A DNA stretch of 59,440 bases from a virus, in IMG/VR virus record IMGVR_UViG_3300044614_001667, positions 1 to 59,440 of that record; one strand, 5' to 3'. Both the position numbers and the translations under genes were made by a program. Below are positions 15,989 to 28,300 of the stretch, piece by piece. The notes beneath the pieces are model-generated. The model saw nothing but the letters and a program-made list of their open reading frames with translations, had not been told where the DNA came from and did not search any database. Within the stretch, counting starts at the first letter, position 1. Every line of letters starts with the position of its first letter.

Positions 15989-17086
15989 TTATTTATAGAG
16001 ATATCTGATCACAACAATACCTGAACCGCCTTCACCACCTTTGTTGTTGGCATTGTAGTGAGATCCGCCACCACCGCCGCCGCCAGTATTAGCGCCGCCA
16101 TTGCCACCAGGAGTTTGCGCCCATGTGTTGATACCACCACCGCCTCCTGGAGATCCAGGATTTAATCCATCACCTCCTACAGTAAAACCAACGGCTCCTC
16201 CGCCGCCACCACCGTTACCGCCACTACCGCCATTGTATGCGGAATAAGCAGCGCCTCCGCCGCCTCCTCCCCAGTAAAGACTGGTTCCTAAAATATCACA
16301 TTCTTTTCCTATTCCTCCATTTGGTGGATATGTTGAATCATATCCTTTACCGCCAGCTCCGCCGCCACCACCGGAATAATATTGTCCTCCACCTTGACCA
16401 CCATTGTATCCCTGTCCAACAGTTCCTGCTCCACCTTGTCTAGTACCTCCATCGCTATACCCAGAAGCACCACCACCAGATCCACCAGCACTACCAGCAG
16501 CACCTGGAGAATATTGAAAATAAGAACTTCCTCCAGCTCCACCACCAATAGCAGTAAGACCAAAAACTGAAGAATTTGTTCCATTAGTTGCTGGTACTGT
16601 AAATTGATGTCCTCCTGGTTGAGGACCAACACCATCAGTTCTAATTCCTCCACTACCAGCAGGGGCACCATATCCGCCTCGTCCAACAACGACAGGATAT
16701 GTTCCAGCAGTACCAGCGACACGACCAAATAATACACCACCGCCACCGCCACCGCCACCCATATCCATTCCACCGCCCCCACCACCAGCAACAATCAAAT
16801 ACTCAAAGATACCAATACCCGAAGTTACACTGAATGTAAATGATCCAACTGTTTTGAAACTGTGTATTTTATAATTTCCATAATATGAAATCTCTCCTCC
16901 AGTAGCAGTGAAAGCGGTACTTCCAGAAACTTCCCATATGGTTCCATTCCACTTTTCAAAATTGGATATTGTTGTATTAAAAATAATTGAATTTACTTCT
17001 GGAGAAACTGGTCTAGTTCCAGTAGTTACGGTTGGTAGTATTAGTCCTTCCGAGAGAACCAGTTTTCCTACATTTAATTTAGACAT
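15989..17086 (-). CDS. Glycine-rich adhesin-like tail fibre protein, copy 1
   Basis: A 365-aa protein with a short N-terminal attachment-like segment (LPTVTTGTRPVSPEVNSIIF, then NTTISNFEKWNGTIW) to about residue 60, a beta linker to about 90, and then about 260 residues dominated by glycine runs with interspersed Asn, Ser and aromatic residues, ending GSGIVVIRYLYK. Such glycine-rich domains form polyglycine-II sandwiches in phage adhesins like S16 gp38. The whole layout recurs in the next two genes, so these are paralogues. It probably contributes to receptor recognition at the fibre tip (inference). Confidence 0.8.
   Translation of the reverse strand: MSKLNVGKLVLSEGLILPTVTTGTRPVSPEVNSIIFNTTISNFEKWNGTIWEVSGSTAFTATGGEISYYGNYKIHSFKTVGSFTFSVTSGIGIFEYLIVAGGGGGGMDMGGGGGGGGVLFGRVAGTAGTYPVVVGRGGYGAPAGSGGIRTDGVGPQPGGHQFTVPATNGTNSSVFGLTAIGGGAGGSSYFQYSPGAAGSAGGSGGGASGYSDGGTRQGGAGTVGQGYNGGQGGGQYYSGGGGGAGGKGYDSTYPPNGGIGKECDILGTSLYWGGGGGGAAYSAYNGGSGGNGGGGGGAVGFTVGGDGLNPGSPGGGGGINTWAQTPGGNGGANTGGGGGGGSHYNANNKGGEGGSGIVVIRYLYK
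15990..15997 (-). promoter_or_regulatory. Exact T4-type late promoter before the 146-aa gene
   Basis: TATAAATA on the minus strand, a perfect match to the T4 late consensus, overlapping the end of the glycine-rich gene and ending 14 bases before the ATG at 15976. Confidence 0.65.
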
Positions 17087-17118
17087 AGTAATAATTTTTT
17101 GAGAAGATATTTTTTAAT

Positions 17119-17126
17119 TATTTAAG
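17119..17126 (-). promoter_or_regulatory. Weak late promoter-like motif before glycine-rich copy 1
   Basis: CTTAAATA on the minus strand, 33 bases before the ATG at 17086. It departs from consensus at the second base position, so the call is weak. Confidence 0.3.
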
Positions 17127-18231
17127 CTAGATAACGAACTACAACGATACCAGAACCACCAGAACCGCCTGGACCTTGGTGGGCGCCACCACCACCACCG
17201 CTACCAGTATTAGCTCCTCCTGCTCCGCCTCCAGAAGCTGGAGATGCTCCGCCGTTTCCTCCAACGTTTAATCCTCCAGTGCCGCCAGCAGCGGCGCCAC
17301 CGCCGCCACCATCCCATCTACCGCCACCGCCACCACCACCTAATCCACCTCGACCAGCGCCAGCACCAGTATAAGCACCGCCACCACCGCCACCAGCCCA
17401 ATAAAGATTAGTTCCAGTAATTCCTAGGAAAGTTCCTGGACCACCTATTCCTGGTCTTAAACCATTAAATTTATTTACTTGACCATTACCACCAGAACCA
17501 CCGCCCCCACCAGCATAATAATTACTATCTACCCACGAACCAAACCCGCCACCAGTACCTTGCCCAAATAATCCTCTTCCTGGAGGTCTTCCTCCGCCAT
17601 AATCTGGTCTAAAACTACGATACGCAGCACTTCCTCCTCCACCAGACCCTCCATTTTGTGCTTGTGGTCCAGCAATTCCTGGCCATTCTCCTGGATCATA
17701 ATAATGTCCACTACTTCCACCACCACCACCATAAGCAATTAATGAACCAAAAACGGTATTTCCACCCTGTCCACCAGCTCTAGGGGAACTGCCGTAATCA
17801 GGATAACCAGGACCACCACCACCAATAGTCACTCCATAAGTTCCTGCCGTTATTGGATATGCTGGATTGTAAATTAAACCACCAGCACCACCTCCGCCTC
17901 CCATGTCGGACCCACCGCCTGCTCCACCAGCAACCATCAAAATTTCTATAGTTGCTCCGGCACTTGCTGAAGAAACTGTAAAAGTTCCGTCGCCAGTAAA
18001 CGTGTGTATTCTAAACACTCCACTTGTAGTTACAGTTCCTCCAGTAGCAGATACGGTAGATATGCCAGTAAAATTAGACCAAGATGTACCACTCCAATAC
18101 TCAACTGATTTGCTGGTGGTATTGTAAATCAACATTCCCGTATTTGGTCCTGCTGGTCTATTTGTGGAACTGAAAGCTGGTAATTTAACACCGCTATCGG
18201 TAGATAAAGTGCCTACATTTAATAATGACAT
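17122..18231 (-). CDS. Glycine-rich adhesin-like tail fibre protein, copy 2
   Basis: A 369-aa paralogue of the preceding and following genes. The N-terminus MSLLNVGTLSTDSGVKLPAF followed by RPAGPNTGMLIYNTTSKSVE is the conserved head, SATGGTVTTSGVFRIHTFTG the linker, and from about residue 105 glycine-rich repeats run to the end SGGSGIVVVRYLA. This copy has the longest uninterrupted glycine tracts. It lies 29 bases after copy 3 with a late promoter-like AATAAATA between them. The variable glycine region with Tyr, Trp, Asn and Asp insertions is where host specificity would be expected; this is inference. Confidence 0.8.
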   Translation of the reverse strand: MSLLNVGTLSTDSGVKLPAFSSTNRPAGPNTGMLIYNTTSKSVEYWSGTSWSNFTGISTVSATGGTVTTSGVFRIHTFTGDGTFTVSSASAGATIEILMVAGGAGGGSDMGGGGGAGGLIYNPAYPITAGTYGVTIGGGGPGYPDYGSSPRAGGQGGNTVFGSLIAYGGGGGSSGHYYDPGEWPGIAGPQAQNGGSGGGGSAAYRSFRPDYGGGRPPGRGLFGQGTGGGFGSWVDSNYYAGGGGGSGGNGQVNKFNGLRPGIGGPGTFLGITGTNLYWAGGGGGGAYTGAGAGRGGLGGGGGGGRWDGGGGGAAAGGTGGLNVGGNGGASPASGGGAGGANTGSGGGGGAHQGPGGSGGSGIVVVRYLA

Positions 18232-18253
18232 AACATTCTTATACCTTAAAAAT

Positions 18254-18261
18254 TATTTATT
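18254..18261 (-). promoter_or_regulatory. Late promoter-like motif before glycine-rich copy 2
   Basis: AATAAATA on the minus strand between copies 3 and 2, about 23 bases before the ATG at 18231. Confidence 0.5.
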
Positions 18262-19390
18262 AGATTTTATAACGAACTATTACAATTCCAGAACCTCCTG
18301 GAAGAGCATTTGGTGGTGTGTTATTTCCAGATCCACCGCCACCGCCACCACCAGTATTAGCAACACCTGCCGTGTTTCCAGTAGCAGATTGTCCTCCATA
18401 TCCTCTTCCACCACCACCTTTTGCTCCTGTATTAGATCCAGGGGCATTGGTTGGGGTGTATGGACCATACCAATAAAATCCACCACCACCACCACCAGCA
18501 AACCATCCACCAGGATCTCCTGCTACAGTAGCAAATTGTTCAAAATACATTCCAATACCGCCATCCGTAGCAGTACCAGTAGCATTAACTAAGGTTCCCA
18601 TTGCCTTTCCGCCTGGTCCGCCAGCGCCACCACCACCAGCACCTTCATGTGGTATTTCGTGACTATTGTTTTCTACTTCTGTTGGTCCGTTATAACCTCT
18701 GCTGCCACCAGGATTACCAAAACCTACACCACCACCACTATCCATTTGAAGTGGTAATCCACCAGTCCAACCATAGGCAGCTACTCCAGCATAGTAATCC
18801 CCTCCTCCACCACCAGAACCACCATCTTTATAAACACTACAAGTATAAAAACTTTCATTGCCACCACCACCACCAATTGCTAAAATATCCGCAATTTGGC
18901 TATTTCCTCCTTGAAATCCGTGGGAATTGTTTGTAGTTCCATAGTTTCCTGTTGTGGATGCAGCATAATATCTACCACCTTGTCCACCACCACCAACAGT
19001 AACAGTATAAGTACCCACGGGAAAATACTTGCTTGGATGGTATACAAGTCCACCAGCACCACCGCCACCGCCGCCTTGGTGACTTCCGCCACCACCGCCA
19101 CCACCAGCAACAACTAAAACTTCTGCTGTTCCAGCTGAAGTTACATTGAAAGCTGAATCTCCAGTAAATACATGAGTTCTAAATCCACTTGCCACGCTAC
19201 TAGTTCCGCCAGTAGCAACCATTGGTGAGCTATCTAAAGAATTCCACCCGCCATCAAAAACTTTTATTTTTTTATCAGTACTATCATAAACCATTAAACC
19301 AAGTTCACCAGCTGGCAAATTACTTGTAGTATATTCTGGTAATTTTAAACCAGAAGACAAGATAACTCTAGCTACATTAAGTGTTGACAT
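18260..19390 (-). CDS. Glycine-rich adhesin-like tail fibre protein, copy 3
   Basis: A 376-aa paralogue and the first of the three to be transcribed. The conserved head (MSTLNVARVILSSGLKLPEY, then LPAGELGLMVYDSTDKKIKV) occupies about 55 residues, followed by the VATGGTSSVASGFRTHVFTG linker and a glycine-rich body with SGIVIVRYKI at the end. The ATG follows the stop of the 3075-aa fibre protein without any gap (TAAATG), so the two are translationally coupled and copy 3 may be the adhesin stoichiometrically linked to that fibre. Copy heads are more alike than bodies. Confidence 0.8.
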   Translation of the reverse strand: MSTLNVARVILSSGLKLPEYTTSNLPAGELGLMVYDSTDKKIKVFDGGWNSLDSSPMVATGGTSSVASGFRTHVFTGDSAFNVTSAGTAEVLVVAGGGGGGGSHQGGGGGGAGGLVYHPSKYFPVGTYTVTVGGGGQGGRYYAASTTGNYGTTNNSHGFQGGNSQIADILAIGGGGGNESFYTCSVYKDGGSGGGGGDYYAGVAAYGWTGGLPLQMDSGGGVGFGNPGGSRGYNGPTEVENNSHEIPHEGAGGGGAGGPGGKAMGTLVNATGTATDGGIGMYFEQFATVAGDPGGWFAGGGGGGFYWYGPYTPTNAPGSNTGAKGGGGRGYGGQSATGNTAGVANTGGGGGGGSGNNTPPNALPGGSGIVIVRYKI

Positions 19391-22300
19391 TTATACAATC
19401 CTCCAAGTACCGCCAGCCGTGATAGTAACTGTTACACCAGTATTTATGGTGATTGGCCCAGTACTTACGGAATTAGTATTTGTTGGAATAGTGACGTTTT
19501 CGGCGATAGTGTTTCTATTTGATTTAAATATTCCATAAGTATCTAACCATTGTCTGTCAGCATTTGCGTATAGAACTGAGTTATTAACACCACCTGAGAA
19601 GTTAGTTCCTTGAATATTAACACCAGTATTAGCAGATCCACCAACTTGTAATGTATATGTTGGATCAGCAACACCAATACCAACTCTTGATAATCTATGA
19701 ATATCAGATCCATTAGTAGATTGTGTCCATCTCGAAGTTACGAAAGCAACATCATTCTGATAAAGAGTACCATTAAAGTTAATATTACCATTAACATTTA
19801 ACTTATATAAAATTGTATTGCCTGGATTAGCAAAAGTTGTGGATCCAATAGCTATATTGCCATCAGCACCACGAATAGCTAATGATGGAACAGACGCCCA
19901 GGTAGATCCACCAATGGCGGTGGATGGGGTGATTTCAAAAATATCGTTAGCAAGTAATTGATTGCCGATACGGAAGTTTCTGAATCCAGAAGAACCTAAG
20001 AATAGTAACGGAGCGCCAGAATTTCCGGAAGCATTATTAATGGTGATGCTATTGATAGATACTAAAGAATTGGTTTGTGTGGAACCATTAACTTGTAGTA
20101 AATTAGATGGGTCATTTGTGCCAATACCGACATTTGGACCTTTGATACGCATTGCTTCTGCAACAGTATCATTATTAGAGCCTGTTACATTTGTATGGAA
20201 TGCTATATATGTTTCGGCAGTCGCTGCTGGGTTAGTATAGGCAGAAAGAATTCTAGCAGTTCTTCCTGCTGGAGTTCTTAAACTAATTTCGTTTGCTGCT
20301 GAGTTTGAATCGGATTCGAGTCTTAACTGAGTGCCGCCAGCTTTGTATAAATGTAAATCTGTAGATGGGTTAGTTAATCCAACACCAACACGATTATTTG
20401 TAGCATCTACATGAAGTGTGTTTGTATCTACAGTTAAATTAGCACTTAAAGTAGTATTTCCAGTAACACCAAGAGTTCCGCCAACACTCAAGTTGCTGTT
20501 TGCTCCTGTAATTGATAGCGAACCAGTCATGGTGTCGCCTGTCTTCAATACGTTAAGTGAAGCAGCACCAGTTAAAGCAGCAGTGATTGTGCCAGCAGCA
20601 AAGTTGCCAGAAGCATCACGAATTACAGCAGTGCTTACAACGTTGGTGCTATTAAATGTTACATTACCAGCGTTCCAAACTGTGTTGCTATTAACTGTTA
20701 AACCGTTAGCACCAGAAACAATAACATTAAGAGATCCACTGCCGTCAGTAGCGTTACCACCAGATGATACGATAGCAGCATTGTAATTGGTTGCTGCTAA
20801 TTGGCTGGAGTTAAAGTAGATGGCGGGAGATGATGAGAAACCATCCTTTCTACCCAACTTCAATCTGGCAATACCGCCATCACTATCAAGTGAAGCAGTT
20901 TGATATGTTCCTGTTATATCAAGGCTGAAATCTTGGAACGCTATTCTATTACTTGCTGTACCAATTGTTAGAGCACCAATAAATGTTCCTGTTTGTAAAG
21001 AGCCAGTAATGATAGTATAATCATTGGTGTTATCATTAGCATCATCAATTGTTTCTACGTTTGTAATTAAAATTGTTCCTGTTCCCTGACCATTAGCATT
21101 GTATAGATTGACTTCTAAACCAGCTAAGAAAGGAGCAGTGGATAACAATACACCACTTAAGTAAATTTTATATCTTGGATTGTTTGTTGTTGTGAGAACT
21201 TTAATGGAGTTATTGAAACTCTTTGTGGTTTGATATTCTGGTAATCTATTATCACTAATAGTTCCAAAGTTAATGTTTAGAGCATTTTGATACCAAGTAC
21301 CTTGGCGATTATCGAGACGGTCGGCATCCAGATCAGTTCCTGGTCCATCGTTCAGCGAAGTCCAAACCTTACCCCAAGATCCAAATTCAGTAACATTATT
21401 ACCAGAACCACGAATCCACATATTGTCATTATCAGTAAATGCTAGCTGTCTAACACCACCGAAAGTAGCATCGAAACCAGCACCACCGTTTCTGATGGAC
21501 ATTACTAAGTGTCTAGTTCCACCATCATTCAAACCATCAGCACTGTTATTTTTAGTATCGGCAATAACACCAGTAGCAAAATTGCTTGGAGATGGGTTTG
21601 AAGTTGGGTTTGATGTGGACGAAATCAAACGAAGTGTGTTACCAGATTGTCCAGAAATACTGATGTTATATGTTCCAGAAAGACGATCTGTTGATACAGT
21701 ACCAGAGTTTAAGTTGCTAGCGTTTAGATAGAAAGCACCTTGAGCACCGTCAAGTAAGTCAGCATCAAGACCACTATCAGGACCAGTTTTTAACTGTACG
21801 GAACCATTTCCTCCCTGTCCAATAAGGAATTGGGATTTGAGGAATCTAGCAACACCAACTGTACCAAAAGCATCAGCAGAAATAGTTAGATCAGTAACTC
21901 GTTGAATATCAACTGAAGTATTAGCATACTGGCGATTAACTGTGCTTATTTTGGCAGCAAGAACGAGTCCAACTCCAGATCCAATTACAGCAGGAGCGGA
22001 GGTGATATTAAAGTCTCCCGTGTAGTTTATGCCACTATTTGTCACAGTAACTTCTGTAACAACTCCACCAGAAACTATAATGTTTCCACGAAGTCCAGTA
22101 CCAGAACCACCAGTTAACCCAACGTCAAAATACTGACCGCTGGTGTATCCAGAACCACCATTAGCAATAACAACATTATCAACAAAATTACCTTGAGTTA
22201 GTGAAGATTCGAAAGTAAGTGGAGAAGCTCCTCTTAAAAATTCAATAACTGTTCCTGAAGGAATATTTTGAGTTAATGGATTGTTAATTGATATTGTTGT

Positions 22301-25300
22301 TATTCCAGCAGCACTTAGAACTCCAGTGATATTGGTATTAGCAGCAATTCCAGATACGTTGCTAACAACAGTGTGACCAAGTAAAGTATTAGAATTGGTA
22401 CTGAATACTAATTGAGATGAACCGCTATTTGCTTGTTGAATTAATCTAGCAAAGTATCTTACTTCAGCTCCTTTAATTGACTGAACAACAGCGGCGTAAC
22501 TTTGATCACCTCTAAGGAATGTAAACGAGTTAGCAGCATCTGAGTTATTAGCAAGTCTTGATGTGGAAATAACACCAGAAGTAATATCATTAGCAGAAAT
22601 TTGGGTAGTTGAAAGTGATACCCAATTGTTTATATTATTAGCTGAGGTATTTACAACTCTGTTTATGTTTACAATATCTTGTGGTGAATTACTTGATAAA
22701 ATTGTATCAGTATCAGAAATTTTAACATTATTAACAATATCACCGTATAATCTGCTTTCAATTAGAGCAGAACCTTGAGCAGCAACACCAGATCCTCCAG
22801 GACCACTGAATATTACTGATGGTGGAGTTGTATACCCTTTACCACCAACGTAACCATTAAATTCTACTAGTTGAACAGTTACAACTTGACCATTAGCAAT
22901 GGTGGCAACCGCACTTGCTTGGACGGCTCCAACTTCAGGGTTTCCTCCAGAAATTGTTACTGTTGGTGGAGTTACATATCCAGAACCAGCATCAGAAAGA
23001 TTGAGTTGATAAACAACTCCTTTACGATACTCAGTTGATTGGATCTGACCCTCGGAAATACTACCTAAGAAAATATCGCCAATAGTAAATTCTAAATCAG
23101 TGTCAACTGGGAAAGTAACAAACAAACTATCATTATCATTGTTTAAAATATATGAAGTTCCTGTATCCTGTTGAATAGCAATATCACCAGCAAGAGCGCC
23201 TTCGATAGAAAGTCTTTCTGCTTCATCTTCTATGGTGTATACATTAAATGGACGTAGTGGAGGAATCTGGTCAATTGAAATCTTACCAGAATCAGTTAGT
23301 TCAACAAGTGCTCTAGGAACAGCATTGGTTGAATATGGTTTGTTAATATATGGACCCAGGTTATTGGTAATATAATCTCTAACTGCCTTTTGAGTTGGTA
23401 GTTTAGCGTCAGTAGAGTTAGCACCACCAAGAGTATTTGAGTTATCAAATCCAGTAACAACAACATCACCGCCTTTCAACTTAAGGAATTCAACTTCCGA
23501 AATTGTAACAGTACCTGTAAAAGTAATATTACCAGTTCTGTTTTCAATCTTAGCAAAAGTACCTACTTTAAAGTCACCAAGTTCGTCTGTACCTGAGCAA
23601 TAAACACGACCATAATCTTGAGATACTTGCTCATTAGCATCAACCTTAACACCACCATTTTCTGGTAGAGCGTTATAGTTCGTGCCAGAACCAGCAAATT
23701 CCCAAGTATGTGATGAAGAGTTAACAATAGAAGGTCTATGTAATCTAATAGTTTTACCAGAAAATTCTCCAATTCCAGTGCTGACAACTACGTTATCAGA
23801 ATCACGAATAAATTCTGCTGGATCTCCAGAACCACTTTCTAAAGTAATTTGAGCAGAGAAAGGAGGTCCAACAGTGACGCCAGCAACAACATCAACAAAA
23901 TATTCAATTTCTGGATTTACGTTACTATAGCCATCAATTTTAACAACATAATGCTCTAATGGTTCTCTCCCAAGACCATCTACAGTAAATATTGTTCTGC
24001 CTGTTGGAGTTGTCGAAACATTAACAATCGTTCCAACGTCAAAACTATAAGCAAAACTATTGTAACCTCTTGCTCTAAGAGCGTAGATACCAAAGTTTGT
24101 CGCTGAGTTAGTTACTGAAGCATATCCACCAGATTCAGCAAGAATGCCATCAAAAGCAAACAGAACGAACACCGAAACTAACTGACAGTATCCATCATTA
24201 ATAAGTTTATATCCAGTACCATTAAACGAAACAATGGTAAACTGAGCAGCAACCATTGACTTACCCTGATTCGGGAATGATGCCGAACCGTCAAGTTCTA
24301 GACCAGGGAATGGGCAGTTTGGTTGAGCAACTTTACTACCATCAATAAGGGCACCGCCACCACCTAGGAATGAAATAACTGAAGCATTTTGTGTGTAAGG
24401 AGAAGCTTCAATATAAGGCAAATCATCCCATGATGCTCTTGGTGTAATTCTCTTATTGTCGGCATCATATAAAGTATTATCTGGATACGATAAAATATTT
24501 ACTGTGTCATATAAAGTGCCGTATGTTTTTTCTGTAGCTCCAGGAGCAATTTCTCCGGAAAGTACATCATCAAGTAAAGCAAAGGATGTTGTAATAGCAG
24601 AAGCAACGTTAGCACAGATAGGAGTTGATGGATCAATAGCAATAGTTGAATCGGTATATAATTGCTTGATGGTGTATGTTGGTTCAAATACTGGACCAGT
24701 GCCGTTACCAGTTTTCCAATTTCTCATTGCCAAAATGGCAAGATCTCTTACCTGTACGAAAGCATAACGAGTTGGTGATAACTCTTCTTCTGGAATACCA
24801 GTTAATTGAGCACCAGTAAAGTATGCTTCGGCAGCGGTAAGCATACCAGCATTTCCGCCGAGAGTTAAATCTCTTCTTATAGCAGAAAGAATGTATCTAA
24901 TATCTCTCTTACAAGTAATGTATCTACTGAATGTGCCAGTATTTACTGTAGGCAATGAATTTAAATTGCCGTTAGTAACAGCAGTAATGGCAATAGCAGC
25001 AAGAGTATCAACTGCTGATTGAACATTAGCACAAGAGTTTATATTTGTATTGCTACCTGTAGCAGGGTCAGCTGTAATTGTTAAATCTTTTGAATATAGT
25101 TGATTGGTAATTGCTAGCTTAATTACAGCTTTTGCTTTGTTGAAAGCAACTACGGACTGTGCTACTTCACCTACTAAACCATTGCTAATGGGAGTTCCAT
25201 TATTAAAATATGATTGAGCAACTTCAATAATATTTGAGTTACCACCACTAATCAAATCGTTAGCAATAGCGGTAACAAAATAACCAATATCTCTTCTGCA

Positions 25301-28300
25301 CTTAGTAGAACCACTGAAAATAGTACCAGCATTTTCTGATGGTAATGATGTAGTGTTTCCAGCAGTAATTACTGTGGTAATTATACTAACTAAGTTATCA
25401 ATGTTTGTTCTTACATCGGAACAAGAAGAAGCAGATGTATTAGAACCAGTTACTGGATCTGCTGTAATTGTTAAATCTTTATAAGTCAGCTGATTAGTAA
25501 TTGCTGACTTCATCAAATCTCTAGCTTGATTGAAGGCGTATACAGATTGTGTTTCTTCGCCAACTAATCCATTAGAAATTGGCGATCCATTATTGAAGTA
25601 CTGTAGAGTAAACTTTCTGGCATACTTGTTGCCGCCCAAGAATACATCCAGCGAAACAGCATCTACAAAATAACCTAGATCTCTTTTACATTTTGTTTGG
25701 GTCGAACTTACACCAGGATATTGAGCAACTAATGCTGTCCAAGCGTCATCAATAATTTGAGTTCTATTTTTTTGAATTAATCTATATGAATCTAGATATC
25801 TCTTATTTGCTTGGTTGATTGTGTCGCCAGGAATAATCCAATCAGTTCCCCAAGCAGACTCACTGTATTCGACTGAAATTTCTGCTAATGATTTATCTTG
25901 AATTTCTTGTTTGTTAGCAAAAATTAAATTAGCAGCATCCTTAAATCTATTTGTTTCTGAAGCTTCGTCATTAAGATTTAAAGTTGGGTACTCTGCCAAT
26001 GTACGTCCAATTGCTTCTTCTGTGATTAACTCAGTATTACGAGCAATCAACTCAGCACTGTCCAGGAAACGCCCGCTAGCATTGTTTGTAAGTACTTCTG
26101 TGAAAACATACCCAAGGGCAGTAATAGCACTTTCTACGTCCTCACAGGCGGCTCCTACAGAGTCCTGAATGACAGTTGGATCAATGTATCTAGCAATAGA
26201 TGAATACTGTGGAGTGTATAGTGGAGCAGTAAGTTGTCCATTACCAGTTCTCCAACGTCTCATTGCTAGAATAGCAAGATCTTTGGCAATTTCGTATGCT
26301 CTTACTGATTCGGTAATTTCAGTTGACAGATAAGCAACTTGAGCGTTTTGTATATACGATTTGGCAGCTTCTATGACATTATAGTTGCCGCCATATTCTA
26401 AATCACGAATAAGAGCATTTACAAAATGACCAATATCCCTACGGCATTTTGCCTCATTTGGAACATTTAGATATGAAAATTCTTCTTGAATTTGTAAGTA
26501 GGCTTCATCAACAATAAATGGAATATTGTTACGAATTAAAATACAAGCATCCTGAAACCTTCTTGATACCGATTCAGCAACACCAAATTTGTTTGGTGAG
26601 TTTAGAAGTGATAAAGTTACTGAATAATCATATGATTTGACGGAAGCATTATTAGGAATAAAATTAGAATCAGTTAAGTTATCGTCCTGTTTATTTTGAA
26701 TAATAAATCTTCTAGATCTTCCGTCAGCATCACGAAGAATTTTATAAATTCTTTGCTTACCATTTAAGTAAGAAAGATCTGGTCCTGATGTGGGAAGACC
26801 ACTAATCTCAATTTGCTGACCTTCTTTGAAATCATGAACATTTTGTCTACCAACTAGAGCGTTGGTGTAGAAAATAATACCACCCGAATTATCCTCTGCT
26901 GGATCGTATTGAAAACCACCTTCAGAAGTTTCTGGGGTTCCTTGTTGAGAAAAATCAATTCTTACGATAGGTAAACTTGATACTAAATCTTTATTTTGAG
27001 ATACAACTTCACCTTCTGCTCTAATTGATCTAATATCGGTAGAAACAAACTCATAAGTTTGTTGGGACGGAGACACACCAATAGTATATTCAAATGTTTC
27101 TCCAGTGTTAAATGAACCACTGGTAATGTCAACGTCAATAGTTCCATTTACATAAGCATCGGGACCAGTTGTACTTTCAAAAGTTACAGCGGCAATTAAA
27201 CCAGTTGAACCAGTGTTGACACCAGAAACACTTAATCCAGCAATTAATTCCGTTCCTCCAGTGTGATTTTGGAAAGTTACTCTAATTCTAGGTGGACCAA
27301 AAATTTGATGACCGATTGGGAAATTTCTACCAAAATCTCCGCCAGTGGTAGAATCATAATAAATTCTTTGCTTGTCATCAAAGACCATAGCAAAGTCCCA
27401 AGTAGCAACAACATCGCCATTGCTATCAATTTGATCTCTAAAAACTATTCCCGTAAGATAATTTTTATCCCCAAATTTAAACATATGTTTACGGGGATTT
27501 TGTGGTCTTACGATAACTAAACGTAAGTTATCACCAACAATTGAACAGTCAGCTGGAATTGAAATTGGGTTATCTTCTAGATAATCGCCGCCAGAAATGA
27601 TAACAGTTTCTTTGATACCAACTGATGCCGAAGCAATCTGGCAGGCTCTTTTAATTGTTCTTACTGGAGCAACAGCAGAACGACCATCACTTTCATCATT
27701 ACCAATTTGAGCTGAAACATATACACGACCACCAACGTCGTTAGTGGCAAGATTTAAAACGTATTCTGTGGTAGCAATTTTATCAGATCTATCACCCAAT
27801 TGTGGAGTAATTGAACGAGGGAAAATACCACTATTTCCAGTTTGATTATAATATGGGGCATTTACATCAACTACTCTATAACCAATGTGTTTTAACTGAA
27901 CTTCGCCATTTAAAACAACTCCATCTATGTGAGTTGGAATTGTTGAACTAAGAGTTCCTGCATTTAATGCCTCGTAAACATTATCGCCAGCGTATCTATA
28001 GGCACCTTTCTGTAAAATTACATTAGGAACAAATTGAATTCCTGTATTATTTGCCCATGTTTTTAGATTTGGTGCTCTAAAACTAGCATCTGGAGTTATA
28101 AAATTATCAATATCTAAGTTAAGAATTCTAGCAGTATCAGAAATAATTGATGTGGATGTTCTGATAGCACCATTAATATCTAATTCAAAATCTACTGTAT
28201 CCAGAAATGCTGTAGCTGACGCTCCAGCTCCATTACCTCCAGTAATAGTTACTGATGGAGCAGTGAGATAACCATCACCAACTTCATCTACAATAATAGC

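Noticed and set aside
16309-16794. 161-aa minus-strand ORF of Val/Leu/Glu-rich sequence inside glycine-rich copy 1
   Set aside because: Glycine codon runs (GGN) read out of frame give Val, Leu and Glu strings. The in-frame glycine-rich product has conserved head and tail in three paralogues.
15989-19390. Short DNA repeats of the CCACCGCCACC type as a CRISPR-like or microsatellite array
   Set aside because: They are explained by in-frame glycine codon runs in three protein-coding genes.
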